Source: an uncultured Planctomyces sp. (lineage in GTDB: Bacteria; Planctomycetota; Planctomycetia; Planctomycetales; Planctomycetaceae). From it: DNA of 64,000 bases. This document shows positions 20,493 to 30,587 of this stretch, in pieces. The stretch's first letter is position 1; every line of letters starts with the position of its first letter. The notes beneath the pieces were generated by a model. That model did no database searches and was not told where the DNA came from. It worked only from the letters and a program-made list of their open reading frames with translations. Made by a program: the position numbers and the translations under genes. Location: positions 1 through 64,000 of the forward strand of contig CALGTK010000186.1 in assembly GCA_937904325.1 (NCBI GenBank), written 5' to 3'.

Positions 20493-21700
20493 AGGACGAC
20501 TTCGACACGATCGTTAACTGAGTAATCCTTGGGCTCCGGCGGAAAAACAACCATTGCATCAGCATCAACCGTTGACTGCAGATCGGACGAACCGTGCCAT
20601 TTCATCAGTCGCACAGTCGGCCCGTCAACCGTCCACTCGACCGCCGCCGGAAAGTACGTCTCCCGATCATCCTTGTGGGAGTGCGAATGCGTCAGCCGTG
20701 CCGTGAGCGATTGCGGAATCGCCGGAAACTGCCCGGTCAGACGACGAATTGCCGTCCTCACGAACAGTTCAAAACAGACCATACTGCTGACCGGATTTCC
20801 CGGCAACCCGAATACCAGACACGAGTTGCCGCCACGGCGAAGGACGCCGAACCAGACAGGCTTGCCTGGTTTGACGCGAACTTTGTGAAAGACCTGGTCG
20901 ACACAAGCTCGCTCCAGTTCGCTGGGCACGAGATCAAGCTTCCCAGCCGAAACACCACCAGAAAGCAGCAGAATTTCGGCAGTCAGACCTTCTTCAATAT
21001 GTCGCCGCAGGTCTTCCCGGTTGTCTCGGGCGATTCCGAGTGCAACCGGTACTCCGCCAGCGTTACAGACTTGTCCGCACAGCATCGTTTCGTTCGAGTT
21101 ACGAATCTGCCCCGACCCAGGCGTTTGATCAGTGGTGACCAGCTCGTCACCGGTCGCAAGTACCGCAACGACTGGCTTGTGACGAGCCGAAACCTGAGCG
21201 CCACCGAGTTCCGCCAGCGCGGCCAGTTCCTGAGCCCGCAAAAGACGACCAGCCGAAACGATTTTTTCACCGACTCGTTTGTTCGTGCCCTGCCGAATCA
21301 CGTTTTTTTCGGGAGCGATAGCGTCGACCAGAATCCTGACGCGATCTGCGTCTTCGTCGACCAGTTCAGTCATCTCGACCGGCACGACGGCGTCTGCACT
21401 CCTGGGAGTCGGCGCTCCAGTCATGATCCGAGTTGCCTCGCCAGAAGAAATGTCGCAAGACGGCGTTCGCCCCGCTGTGACTTCATCGACGACTACGAAT
21501 TCACGATGCCCGTTTGCAACGTCGGAACTCAATACGGCGTAACCGTCCATCAGCGACTTGTCGAACGGCGGCGAATCTTCACGGCTGATGACATCTTCAG
21601 CAGTGACCAATCCCAAAGCATCGTTCAACGCAACCTGTTCCGGCGCGAGGACGGTCACCTCGCGTACGATCTGATCCAAAGCCTGAGTAACGGTCAGCAT
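20480..21700 (-). CDS. moeA: Molybdopterin molybdenumtransferase
   Basis: 'SPPFDKSLMDGYAV', 'VAVLATGDELV', 'GQIRNSNETML', 'LLSGGVSAGKLDLVP', 'VFGLPGNPVSSMVCFELFVRTAI'. Confidence 0.93.
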   Translation of the reverse strand: MLTVTQALDQIVREVTVLAPEQVALNDALGLVTAEDVISREDSPPFDKSLMDGYAVLSSDVANGHREFVVVDEVTAGRTPSCDISSGEATRIMTGAPTPRSADAVVPVEMTELVDEDADRVRILVDAIAPEKNVIRQGTNKRVGEKIVSAGRLLRAQELAALAELGGAQVSARHKPVVAVLATGDELVTTDQTPGSGQIRNSNETMLCGQVCNAGGVPVALGIARDNREDLRRHIEEGLTAEILLLSGGVSAGKLDLVPSELERACVDQVFHKVRVKPGKPVWFGVLRRGGNSCLVFGLPGNPVSSMVCFELFVRTAIRRLTGQFPAIPQSLTARLTHSHSHKDDRETYFPAAVEWTVDGPTVRLMKWHGSSDLQSTVDADAMVVFPPEPKDYSVNDRVEVVLWNA

Positions 21701-22092
21701 GACGTCGTGATACCTCTAACAAAATCGAACCAGCAGCAACGCAGAGTGTACCGCGGCTACGGCTGAATGTTGAACGCTCCGTGCACGTCCTACGACAAAA
21801 ACGTGTTGAGGCCGAACTTCGTAGTGTGCGTCGTGACGCACCAGCCGTTCGTTCATTCAACAATGCTACGTCGCCCGCGACAGACGGATTCGCTAACGAA
21901 ATGACACCAATATTCCGCTCTGGAGGGCGTTGGCCCCGAGTTCTGAGGTAGATACCTGAGCGTTCCAATGCCGATCGCACGCATCGTGAGGAAGCTGCTC
22001 CCGGCAGTCGCAATCGTTGAGTCATCTTTGTGAACACTCGATAAGAGACACAGAACGTGCCAACTTAACCGTTTTTCAGGCGTCAACTTGCT

Positions 22093-23724
22093 GTGAGCAC
22101 AACCGCCGATCCTCACTCGATCGCTTTCGACATCCTTGCCAGACACAAGTCTGCCGAGGCTGACCACGTGTTGATGCAGGCGTTGGAGTGTGACGACGAA
22201 GCGGTGCGAAAAATGGCGGCAGCGACAATCGTCCAACGCCCCGGCCAGCACAATATTCTCAACGTCATTCGGAAAGTTGAATCGCTCAGGGACGACGCCT
22301 GCAATGAGTTCAGCCAGTCACCGGAACGTTTCCGGATGGCCTTAGAGCAGGCGATTTCCAGATCCGACGACGAGACGCGAAATGCGGCCGTCACATTCAT
22401 TCGTCGAACTGGCAACTTCGAGCAATTCGCGACGCTGCTCGACGAATTAGGTTCGGCAGACGAACTTCGTTGCCAAAGCGCCCAAGCGGCTGTCGTCGAA
22501 ATGGCTTCGCAAATGGTCGAGCGACTGCGGCTTAACGACGAATCGATCTTTCCAGGACTTGACGGAGTAACTCTGCGAAAGCATCGTAAGAAGATCCTGG
22601 ACGATCTGGACACTCGCACAAAACAGTTTGACGATCTACCCAAGCCGGAAACCGTGTTGCGACTAATCCTGATAATTGGAGGCCCGAACGACGAAGCTGT
22701 CAGAAATATCTTGACCAAGCGTGGCGAACGCTGTCGGGATGTCGCGGAAATATTGATGACGAATGATTCGCAGCCAGCGCTGCTTGATCTGCTCAGCGAC
22801 TTCCTTGCCCATCATGCTCCCCCACCAGCAGCCATCGACGTTCTTCGAACGCGATGCGATTTTGAATTCGTACTGCATCTTCTGAAACAATTGCCAAAAA
22901 GGCCGTCAGGATACCTCGCGTACAACCTGGCCCGATTGAATGATCTTTCCTGGCTTCAAGATTCAATGGCCTTTGTCGAGCGACTGCCGACCTCAGTTCA
23001 TGACCGCCTGATAGGTGCGATCAACCATATCCCGGTGGATGAGGCAACCAGGACGAAAGTGAAAGCATGGGTCGTCCGAAAATCGGACGTTGCAGGTCGT
23101 GAGGCAGCCACTGATGTTTTGAACCTTCTTCCCGCTGAGGAGGCAAGTGAGATTCTAGATGAAGCCCTGAAGGACGCGGATCCTGAAGTCGAAGCCTGGG
23201 CGACTCACCACTTGCGAACTCACAAGTTCCCCGAAACTTTCGAAGAACTGCTCAAACGACTGGACGAAAATCTAGTCATCGTTCGCGACGCGGCCCGCGA
23301 CGAACTCTTCAGTTTCGATTTGAAATACCTCATGAAAATCGTCGGAGCCCTGTCACTTGGCCAGTCGCTTCTTTGCGGACATACACTACTCAAGATCAAC
23401 CCGAATGCTCCCGACGAGTTGGCTCGAGAGATTAGTCACCCATTTCGCCAAAGACGCATTCACGCGATCGAGGCCGCGGAAGCTCTCGGATTTATGGACA
23501 AAGTCCATTCGCGTCTGATCGACAAACTTGAAGATCCGGAGGCAAGCGTTCGTTGCACCGTGATTGAGGCGTTCGGCAGAAACCCAACGCCAGACGCAAT
23601 AAAGAGCATTAGAAAAATGACGGAAGATTCACATCGACAGGTTCGCAGTGCAGCAGAAGGTGTAATTTCCCGATTGAGCGAAAAATTGAAGTCGGCGGCA
23701 TCCGAAATTGCATCCCAGGCTTGA
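22093..23724 (+). CDS. HEAT-repeat domain protein (GTG start)
   Basis: 543 aa of helical repeats, e.g. 'ASVRCTVIEAFGRNPTPDAIKSIRKMTEDSHRQVRSAAEGVI'. Confidence 0.8.
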   Translation: MSTTADPHSIAFDILARHKSAEADHVLMQALECDDEAVRKMAAATIVQRPGQHNILNVIRKVESLRDDACNEFSQSPERFRMALEQAISRSDDETRNAAVTFIRRTGNFEQFATLLDELGSADELRCQSAQAAVVEMASQMVERLRLNDESIFPGLDGVTLRKHRKKILDDLDTRTKQFDDLPKPETVLRLILIIGGPNDEAVRNILTKRGERCRDVAEILMTNDSQPALLDLLSDFLAHHAPPPAAIDVLRTRCDFEFVLHLLKQLPKRPSGYLAYNLARLNDLSWLQDSMAFVERLPTSVHDRLIGAINHIPVDEATRTKVKAWVVRKSDVAGREAATDVLNLLPAEEASEILDEALKDADPEVEAWATHHLRTHKFPETFEELLKRLDENLVIVRDAARDELFSFDLKYLMKIVGALSLGQSLLCGHTLLKINPNAPDELAREISHPFRQRRIHAIEAAEALGFMDKVHSRLIDKLEDPEASVRCTVIEAFGRNPTPDAIKSIRKMTEDSHRQVRSAAEGVISRLSEKLKSAASEIASQA

Positions 23725-23776
23725 CAAGATATTAAGGCTGCGACGATTCGAATCGACTGCACTTGAGGACGAACAT

Positions 23777-24241
23777 ATGACATCGACTGAATCAATCATC
23801 CCTGTAGCCACAGCGTTTCTAACCTGCGATGTCCTCCTGGCAGCAAAAGACGGTTTACTACAATCTGAATGGGGTCGAACGGTTGCCTGGATTTTAGGAT
23901 TAATCGTCGTAATGGGAACGGCCTGGGGTGCATCGGCCATCGCAGGATCGATACGTCGTAAGGAACGAGCCAGGCAGCCATCGAAAACACCTGAACCCAA
24001 AGACGTGTTTGAGGAAATTTGCGACGCACACGGATTGTCGCCGGAAGAAAAACGTCAGCTACTAGCCGGAGCAGTCTCCCTTAATCTGGAATCCCCAGCA
24101 TTGCTGTTTGTTGATTCGGGACTGCTCAATCAGCTCGCCACTTCCGAACGCGGCAACGCGGGCGAGTTTCGAATGCTTGCCGACCGGTTCTTTCCGCCAG
24201 ATGTGGTACCGTCGAAAGCCGACCGCGCTGATCTGTCCTGA
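23777..24241 (+). CDS. Hypothetical membrane-anchored protein (possible alternative start at 23708)
   Basis: MTSTESIIPVATAFLTCDVLLAAKDGLLQSEWGRTVAWILGLIVVMGTAWGASAIAGSIRRKE..., one TM helix then a basic stretch; co-oriented just after the HEAT gene. Confidence 0.7.
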   Translation: MTSTESIIPVATAFLTCDVLLAAKDGLLQSEWGRTVAWILGLIVVMGTAWGASAIAGSIRRKERARQPSKTPEPKDVFEEICDAHGLSPEEKRQLLAGAVSLNLESPALLFVDSGLLNQLATSERGNAGEFRMLADRFFPPDVVPSKADRADLS

Positions 24242-24268
24242 ACGCCAACGGTTGCCAGATCAACCTCG

Positions 24269-24910
24269 TCACGAAGTAACAACGCGCGACCTGTCGATTG
24301 TCAAACGCCCCGAAGTAAACATCCGTATGGCTTCCGGAAAAGCTTCGCACTCGGCTTCGAAGACTCGCTTCTGCAGCGTGTCCGGCGTGTCGTCGTCCAT
24401 CACCGGTACAACTTTCTGCAGAATAATTGGGCCGGCGTCGTATTCGTTATTGGCAAAGTGGACCGTGCAGCCGCTGACTTTGGCGCCTCGTGCTAGGACT
24501 GCCTCATGAACATGACGCCCGTGGAATCCTTTTCCGCAGAACGCAGGAATCAATGACGGGTGAATATTGATGACTTTATTTTCGAAGTCGACAGGGACTT
24601 GAACCAGGCTCAGAAAGCCGCCGAGGACCACCATGTCGACTTCGGCTTTGCGACAGAGATCAAAAATTCGCTCACTGAAAGTTTCAATCGTGTTGAACTC
24701 TGTGCGGACAACCGGTTCGCATGTCAGACCGGCATTGCGAGCACGCTCGACTCCACTGCAATCTTCTTTGCTGGCGATGACGATGGGAAACTCCGCGTCC
24801 AACTGCCCGGCGCGATTCTTTTCAAGCAGGTTCATAAGCGTTGTGCCACCGCCCGAAATCAGAACAGCAAGACGAACAGATCGGTTAAGCGCATGAAGTG
24901 CGGTAGGCAT
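24269..24910 (-). CDS. purN: Phosphoribosylglycinamide formyltransferase
   Basis: 'LAVLISGGGTTLMNLL', 'VVLGGFLSLV', 'VINIHPSLIPAFCGKGFHGRHVHEAVLARGAKVSGCTVHFANNEYDAGPIILQKVVPV'. Confidence 0.95.
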   Translation of the reverse strand: MPTALHALNRSVRLAVLISGGGTTLMNLLEKNRAGQLDAEFPIVIASKEDCSGVERARNAGLTCEPVVRTEFNTIETFSERIFDLCRKAEVDMVVLGGFLSLVQVPVDFENKVINIHPSLIPAFCGKGFHGRHVHEAVLARGAKVSGCTVHFANNEYDAGPIILQKVVPVMDDDTPDTLQKRVFEAECEAFPEAIRMFTSGRLTIDRSRVVTS

Positions 24911-24940
24911 GACGTCGGGTTACCTGAGGCGACTGCGTGA

Positions 24941-25885
24941 CTACGCGGTCGGTTTTCGTTTGCGGCGTTTGAGAGTGACTTTCTGCTTCAGCCGCTGGCG
25001 GGCTTCCCGAATGTGGTGCATCATTTCCTCGACGGTCTGCCATCGATCATCAGGGTGTTTTTCGAGCCCCTTCATGATGGTCGCAGCAATTTGCTCGTCA
25101 ATGCCTGGAGCCAGACTTCGGATGTCTTTTGGTGGTTGGTTAATGGCATGCAGAACCGCTTCCAGAGTTTCGCCGGTGTCCCACGGGTGCGTTTTGGCGA
25201 ACATCTCGAAGCACGTCACAGCGAAAGAAAAGATGTCGATTCGCTGGTCCGTCTTTTGCCGCTTGATCAATTCCGGAGCCATGTAAGAAGCCGTGCCGGT
25301 GCGGTTGCCCGGCTTTTGAAATGGTGGCGTGTTAGGAACAACCAGTCCAAAATCAATCAGCTTTACGACATTGTCAGGATCGACGATGACGTTTCGCGGG
25401 CAGATGTCGCGATGAATCCAGCCTGCTTCATGGAAGTATTTGATTCCCTTGCCGAGCTGCAGAATGAAGCTCAAACGATTCTTCTGCATGATCTCGTTCT
25501 GCGTGTCGACAAGAAAACTGAGACTGACGCCTTCGATAAATTCCATGACGAGAAACTGCTCGTCATCGCTAGTCGTTCCGTACTCCAGTGTGTTGACGAC
25601 GTGCTTGTTTTTAAGCTGAACAGCGACCTCGCCTTCAATGGGTTTATCAAGACCAAAGAAACGCGATTCAAAGCGGGCCGTCTTGAATTTGTCGAGTACT
25701 TTGACAGCGACCTGTCTTCCGGAAACCGTATCGTTGGCCCTCCAGACTTTTGACATGCTGCCCTGTCCGACTCTCCCGACAAGGTCGAACCGCTTGGTCA
25801 CGTCCGTACGGACGACCTTCGGTTTCTTCTCGAAAAACTTCTTGAGGAATTTCATCGAACGTGGTCTCACAGGCCGCAGAATCAC
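24941..25885 (-). CDS. Soluble Ser/Thr protein kinase (alternative start at 25855)
   Basis: '[28 protein letters not shown]', '[27 protein letters not shown]', '[11 protein letters not shown]'; no TM segment seen. Confidence 0.92.
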   Translation of the reverse strand: MILRPVRPRSMKFLKKFFEKKPKVVRTDVTKRFDLVGRVGQGSMSKVWRANDTVSGRQVAVKVLDKFKTARFESRFFGLDKPIEGEVAVQLKNKHVVNTLEYGTTSDDEQFLVMEFIEGVSLSFLVDTQNEIMQKNRLSFILQLGKGIKYFHEAGWIHRDICPRNVIVDPDNVVKLIDFGLVVPNTPPFQKPGNRTGTASYMAPELIKRQKTDQRIDIFSFAVTCFEMFAKTHPWDTGETLEAVLHAINQPPKDIRSLAPGIDEQIAATIMKGLEKHPDDRWQTVEEMMHHIREARQRLKQKVTLKRRKRKPTA

Positions 25886-26733
25886 ATGCCACAGTAGTCG
25901 ATGATGCGGGCGATTTCGCTCCGCAGATTATGTCGATGCACGATTCTGTCGACAAAGCCTGCACCTTTGAGGAATTCACTCGTCTGGAAATCGTCTGGCA
26001 GTTCTTCGTTGACCGTAGCCTTAACGACTCGTGGACCCGCAAAGCCTATCAGCGCTTTCGGCTCAGCGATAATAATGTCACCCAGCGCTGCGAAACTGGC
26101 GGCGACTCCGCCCATCGTCGGATGAGTTAGAATCGAAATATACAATCCACCGGCTTCGCGAAATTTGGCGAGTGCAGCTGACGTTTTGCCCATCTGCATC
26201 AGCGAGACTATGCCTTCATGCATGCGTGCTCCGCCACCGGAACCGCTGAGAATGACCAGTGGAAGATGCATCTCGGTGGCGGCTTCGATCGCGCGTGTCA
26301 GCTTCTCTCCGACAACCGACCCCATGCTGCCCATGATGAAGTTCGAATCGGTTAGTGCGAAGACCAATGGACGACCTCGCATGTAACCTTTTCCCGCAGT
26401 GCAGGCTTCCGTCAGCCCGGTTCGTTTCTGCTCGGCCACAAGACGCTGAGCGTACGGTTTCTTGTCGACAAAGCCGAGTGGATCGCACGGTCTGAGTTCG
26501 GTGTACCACTCTTCGAAACTATCCGAGTCGAGTAACTGCTGGACTCGTACTTTTCCCGGCACAATAAAGTGGTGATTGCATTGCGGACAGACGTACTGAT
26601 TCTCTTCGACAGAGCGTCGATACACGGTGGCACTGCAGCCGGGACATTGCTGCCAGAGGCCTTCGGGGACTCCGCGTTTCTGTCGTTTCGTCTGGTCCTG
26701 CCAGGATTCTACATCCGGTTTGGCCTGACTCAT
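25882..26733 (-). CDS. accD: Acetyl-CoA carboxylase carboxyltransferase subunit beta
   Basis: Zn-ribbon [27 protein letters not shown]; '[17 protein letters not shown]', '[26 protein letters not shown]', '[33 protein letters not shown]'. Confidence 0.97.
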   Translation of the reverse strand: MSQAKPDVESWQDQTKRQKRGVPEGLWQQCPGCSATVYRRSVEENQYVCPQCNHHFIVPGKVRVQQLLDSDSFEEWYTELRPCDPLGFVDKKPYAQRLVAEQKRTGLTEACTAGKGYMRGRPLVFALTDSNFIMGSMGSVVGEKLTRAIEAATEMHLPLVILSGSGGGARMHEGIVSLMQMGKTSAALAKFREAGGLYISILTHPTMGGVAASFAALGDIIIAEPKALIGFAGPRVVKATVNEELPDDFQTSEFLKGAGFVDRIVHRHNLRSEIARIIDYCGM

Positions 26734-26745
26734 TTTGAGCTGCCT

Positions 26746-27372
26746 TTATTCATCACTGGCCGCAGCAGCGATCGGAATCTGCTCGCTGGAGCCAGTTCGT
26801 TCGTTAGCCGTTCCATTGGTCTGAATGATTTCGACGAGCTGATCTTTACAGCATCTGAACATTGAATCGCCGATATCTTCCGCCGGTACACCCCGCAGCG
26901 TACAGCTTACGAGACTGGCCAAAGGCTCGGAAGCCACCACGGCGAAGCACTCATACTTCTTCAACGGCTTCTTCAACGCCGAAATCATGCGTTCGACAGC
27001 GATCTCTACCGTTTCTCCTTCAGGCGGACAAACAGTTTCGGGAGCTTCCTTCCACTGTTTGAACACCTTCGGAAACTTCTTGCGGATTTCGTCGATGCAG
27101 AGCCCCTGCCACAATCCCTGATCGAGATTGCACAGTGCCTGCTTCTCTTTAATCGTGACATCGAGTGCGTGTGCAACAGCTTCAGCCGTTGAGCGGCACG
27201 GTTCGCATGGGCCTGTGATGACGGCTTTGACCGGCTGGTCGCGGATCACATCGATCACTTTTGCGAGCTGACCGTATCCTCGATCGTTGAGGGGCAGCTC
27301 AAGTGAACCCTGAATGCGTTTTTGTTCGTCGAAGTCAGTACACCCTGGTCGGACCAGAACGACTGTGGACAT
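26746..27372 (-). CDS. Histidine phosphatase (phosphoglycerate mutase-like) family protein; first RHG motif altered to 'RPG'
   Basis: 'VVLVRPGCTDFDEQKRIQGSLELPLNDRGYGQ', 'ITGPCEPCRSTAEAVA', 'CNLDQGLWQGLCIDEI'. Confidence 0.85.
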   Translation of the reverse strand: MSTVVLVRPGCTDFDEQKRIQGSLELPLNDRGYGQLAKVIDVIRDQPVKAVITGPCEPCRSTAEAVAHALDVTIKEKQALCNLDQGLWQGLCIDEIRKKFPKVFKQWKEAPETVCPPEGETVEIAVERMISALKKPLKKYECFAVVASEPLASLVSCTLRGVPAEDIGDSMFRCCKDQLVEIIQTNGTANERTGSSEQIPIAAAASDE

Positions 27373-27384
27373 TGATTTTTCTCG

Positions 27385-28089
27385 CTACAGGGAAGAGCTG
27401 CTCTGACGACTCGCCAGCTCTGACAGCTCGGGCATGACAGCACCATAGTCCGACTCGTCGAACACGGCACTGCCGACAACAAACAAGTCCGCTCCCGCCT
27501 CAGAGCAGTCGGCAATGGTCGAAGGACCGACGCCGCCATCCACGGAAAGGACGGTCTCCGGTGAGCACAGCTCCCGAAGCCGACGCAGTTTGTTCAATGC
27601 GTCGGAAATAAATTTCTGCCCGCCGAAGCCAGGCTCAACGCTCATCACGAGTATCAGGTCGCAGCCCGACAGAAATGGTTCGATCTTTTCGACAGGCGTT
27701 CCCGGATTCAGAGCCAGCCCTGCGACAACGTCTGCGTCACGAATTCGCTGCAGCAGAGGCCCGGCATCCGGCACCGCTTCGTAATGAAACGTGATGGCCT
27801 CACAACCCGCTTTGATATATTCTTCGAGATAACGATCCGGCTCAGAAATCATCAGATGAGCATCGAAAACAGCGTCCGTCATCGACCGCATTTTCTCGAT
27901 GACCAGTGGGCCGTACGACAGATTCGGGACAAAGTGCCCGTCCATTACGTCCCAGTGGAGAACGGTTGAGTCCGCAGCGTTCAACAGCTCGATCTCTCGA
28001 TGCATGTTGCCGAAGTCGCACTTCAGCATCGAGGGAGCAATTACTGGAACGCGGCTACGAATTCGATGAAGGATTGCCGAACGGCTCAT
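27385..28089 (-). CDS. rpe: Ribulose-phosphate 3-epimerase
   Basis: 'APSMLKCDFGNM', 'LHWDVMDGHFVPNLSYGPLVIE', 'DAHLMISEPDRYL', 'VMSVEPGFGGQKFI', 'SVDGGVGPSTI'. Confidence 0.96.
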   Translation of the reverse strand: MSRSAILHRIRSRVPVIAPSMLKCDFGNMHREIELLNAADSTVLHWDVMDGHFVPNLSYGPLVIEKMRSMTDAVFDAHLMISEPDRYLEEYIKAGCEAITFHYEAVPDAGPLLQRIRDADVVAGLALNPGTPVEKIEPFLSGCDLILVMSVEPGFGGQKFISDALNKLRRLRELCSPETVLSVDGGVGPSTIADCSEAGADLFVVGSAVFDESDYGAVMPELSELASRQSSSSL

Positions 28090-28681
28090 CGGGAGAAAAC
28101 CCCGGAATTTGAAAACGGATTCCGGCGCTCTGTGGAGACCGGCTGGAAGCGGCCCATTTGAACCAAACCGGAGTCCTCATTCAATTCCGAACTCGAAATC
28201 GACAGGTTCCACGACCAGAAACGCCTCGCGTGGACGGCATAAATTAACACAACAAAGCAATTCCTTCTAAATTCCACCAAATTACACACACGCAAATAAC
28301 AGGTTGCACGTGGCAGAATCTTCGAAAAAACATGAGCCCCACGCCTTAAAGAACTACAAACTGGACCCGAATGCTCTCCTCTTTTTTCAGCTTTGACAGC
28401 CGTGTCTGTTCGTGTCCCTCCATAGTTCCTTTACGAAGAGGTGAAAAACCATTTTATCGATAACTCAATCAAACCTCGTACGAACTGGCGATGATTTCGA
28501 AATCGTTCCGGAATTCGCCGAAACCATCTGTCAGGCTCTCGGTTAATTCTTCAGCAACCGTTATCGAGTCGAGCAAATCCTTAGTTCGACAAGCCCGCCC
28601 GCAGCGGAAACACTTCTCGATTTACCCGCAATCCGTTACGCCGTTGATTCGGCGAGTCGTTCGTTCGGCAAGGAATCTGAA

Positions 28682-30523
28682 ATGCGTTTTTCCACGACCT
28701 GCGTTGCAACCATAATATTTAGCTTCGGGACGTTCGCCTCTGCCGCTGAATTATCCAGCAAGGCTTCGTCCTCAGAACTGGCCGCCGAGATTGACCGACT
28801 GGTCGAGAGCGAACTGAAAGCAAACGGAGTCGATCCCGCCGGTCTGTCCGTTGATGAAGACTTCCTTCGTCGAGTAACGCTGGATCTGGCCGGAACGCTG
28901 CCATTGTCTCGCGACGTGACGTTGTTCGGTTTAAATCCGGATCACTCAAAACGTGAACAGGCAATCGAGCGGCTGCTAAACTCTGACGAATACGCCGCTG
29001 CCTGGGCTCGCTATTGGCGAGACGTCATCTTTGTCCGTGCGACCAACATGCGGGCAGGCTTTGCGAATCAATCATTCGTTAACTGGATGACAAAAAACCT
29101 GAGTGAAAACAAAGGATGGGACGACATCGCGACGGAAATTCTGACGGCGACCGGCGACGTCCGCGAAAACGGCAGCACAGCTTTGATTTTCGCTCAGGAA
29201 GCATCACCAGAAGATGTCGCTGGCGAAGTCTCACGAATCTTCCTGGGTATTCAGATGCAATGTGCGAACTGCCACGACCATCCGTGGGACCGTTGGAAAC
29301 GCGAAGAGTTCCACGAGCTGGCAGCATTTTTCCCTCGAATTTCTGTGCGACCGATTCGCGAAGACAATCGTCTCCAGAGTTACGAAATAGTCTCAGTCAA
29401 TCAGTCGGCCAATCCTCAGGATCGTTTCCGCCAACTGAAAGAAAACGCAGACCGCCTTTTCCGATTCGCAGATCGCAACCGCGACGGAAAGCTGGTGAAA
29501 GCAGAAATCGGTCGCACACCACTGGCGCGATCGTTCGATCAAATCCTTGCACGAGGCGACTCGAACAAAGACGGCGGAATTTCGCTGACCGAATTGAAAA
29601 CGATCGAATTCCCAACGCCGATGCAGTCAGGCAGAGGCTCAACAGAACACTTCATGGCCGACCTCAACGATCCGTCGTCACCGGGACGGAAGATCGAGCC
29701 AAAGTTTTTCGTGACCGGCTACAAACCTGAAAGTGGTCTCGCTGACATTGATCGCCGCCAAATTTTTTCGAAGTATCTCACTTCAACTCGTAACGAATGG
29801 TTCAGTCGCGCATTCGTGAATCGGATGTGGGCAGAAATGACCGGCGAAGGTTTCTACTCACCGATCGACGATATAGGACCAGACCGTTCCGCATCGTTTC
29901 CAGAAGTGCTCGATGTGCTGGCCGCACAGTTCAGCAGCAACGGCTATGACATTCGCTGGCTGATGAAGACGATCACTCTGACCCAGACCTACCAACGGGA
30001 AATCCGTTCGGCTGATCCCGAAACCCAGGCCGTGCCTTTTGCATCTGCAACAGCGACGCGACTCCGAGGCGACCAGCTTTACAGTTCGATCATCACCGTA
30101 CTGGGCAGTGAGAATGTAACTGGACGTGGCCAAGGTCAGCAGATGGGAGTGGGAGCCGGAATGTACAGAGGTGCTCGCAGTCCGCGTGATCAGTTCGGCC
30201 TGCTCTTTAGCTTTGATCCGTCGACGCCACAGGCCGAGATTACCGGCAACATTCCGCAGGCTCTGTTCATGATGAACTCTCGGTTGCTGGCCGGTCAGAT
30301 CAATGCCCGCGGCTTTACAAAACTGACGGCGCTGCTCCGGCGCTTTCCCGACAACCGAGACGCGATCAACGAGCTGTACGTCATGATCCTCTCCCGAGAA
30401 CCCTCCGACCGCGAAATGAAAATCACCACCGAGTACCTCGTCGAAGTCGACAACCGCGAAGAATCTTTCGAAGACCTGATGTGGAGCCTGCTGAACTCCA
30501 GCGAGTTTCTCTCGAAGCGATAA
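28682..30523 (+). CDS. DUF1549/DUF1553 domain protein with internal EF-hand pair
   Basis: Signal peptide; 'QMQCANCHDHPWDRWKREEFHELAAFFPR', 'FVNRMWAEMTGEGFY', 'LLNSSEFL'; 'DRNRDGKLVKAEI' and 'DSNKDGGISLTEL'. Confidence 0.93.
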   Translation: MRFSTTCVATIIFSFGTFASAAELSSKASSSELAAEIDRLVESELKANGVDPAGLSVDEDFLRRVTLDLAGTLPLSRDVTLFGLNPDHSKREQAIERLLNSDEYAAAWARYWRDVIFVRATNMRAGFANQSFVNWMTKNLSENKGWDDIATEILTATGDVRENGSTALIFAQEASPEDVAGEVSRIFLGIQMQCANCHDHPWDRWKREEFHELAAFFPRISVRPIREDNRLQSYEIVSVNQSANPQDRFRQLKENADRLFRFADRNRDGKLVKAEIGRTPLARSFDQILARGDSNKDGGISLTELKTIEFPTPMQSGRGSTEHFMADLNDPSSPGRKIEPKFFVTGYKPESGLADIDRRQIFSKYLTSTRNEWFSRAFVNRMWAEMTGEGFYSPIDDIGPDRSASFPEVLDVLAAQFSSNGYDIRWLMKTITLTQTYQREIRSADPETQAVPFASATATRLRGDQLYSSIITVLGSENVTGRGQGQQMGVGAGMYRGARSPRDQFGLLFSFDPSTPQAEITGNIPQALFMMNSRLLAGQINARGFTKLTALLRRFPDNRDAINELYVMILSREPSDREMKITTEYLVEVDNREESFEDLMWSLLNSSEFLSKR

Positions 30524-30530
30524 ATAATTG

Positions 30531-30553
30531 TAGTGTGGGCAACGCCCACACTA
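30531..30553. repeat. REP-like perfect hairpin TAGTGTGGGC-AAC-GCCCACACTA
   Basis: 10-bp perfect stem with 3-nt loop, between the DUF1549 and DUF1501 genes. Confidence 0.65.
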
Positions 30554-30587
30554 CCGACTCGCAAACCATTAGCACGGAATCTGGAAT

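Noticed and set aside
20594-21766. 390-aa plus-strand ORF opposite moeA
   Set aside because: Fully antisense to a clearly recognised MoeA; low-complexity R/Q/H-rich translation, no recognisable motif.
22113-22718. 201-aa minus-strand ORF opposite the HEAT-repeat gene
   Set aside because: Ser/Arg-rich shadow translation overlapping a better-supported CDS.
28090-28681. 592-bp gap between rpe and the DUF1549 gene as a possible ncRNA or gene remnant
   Set aside because: No coherent protein reading or strong hairpin seen; probably an ordinary divergent intergenic region.
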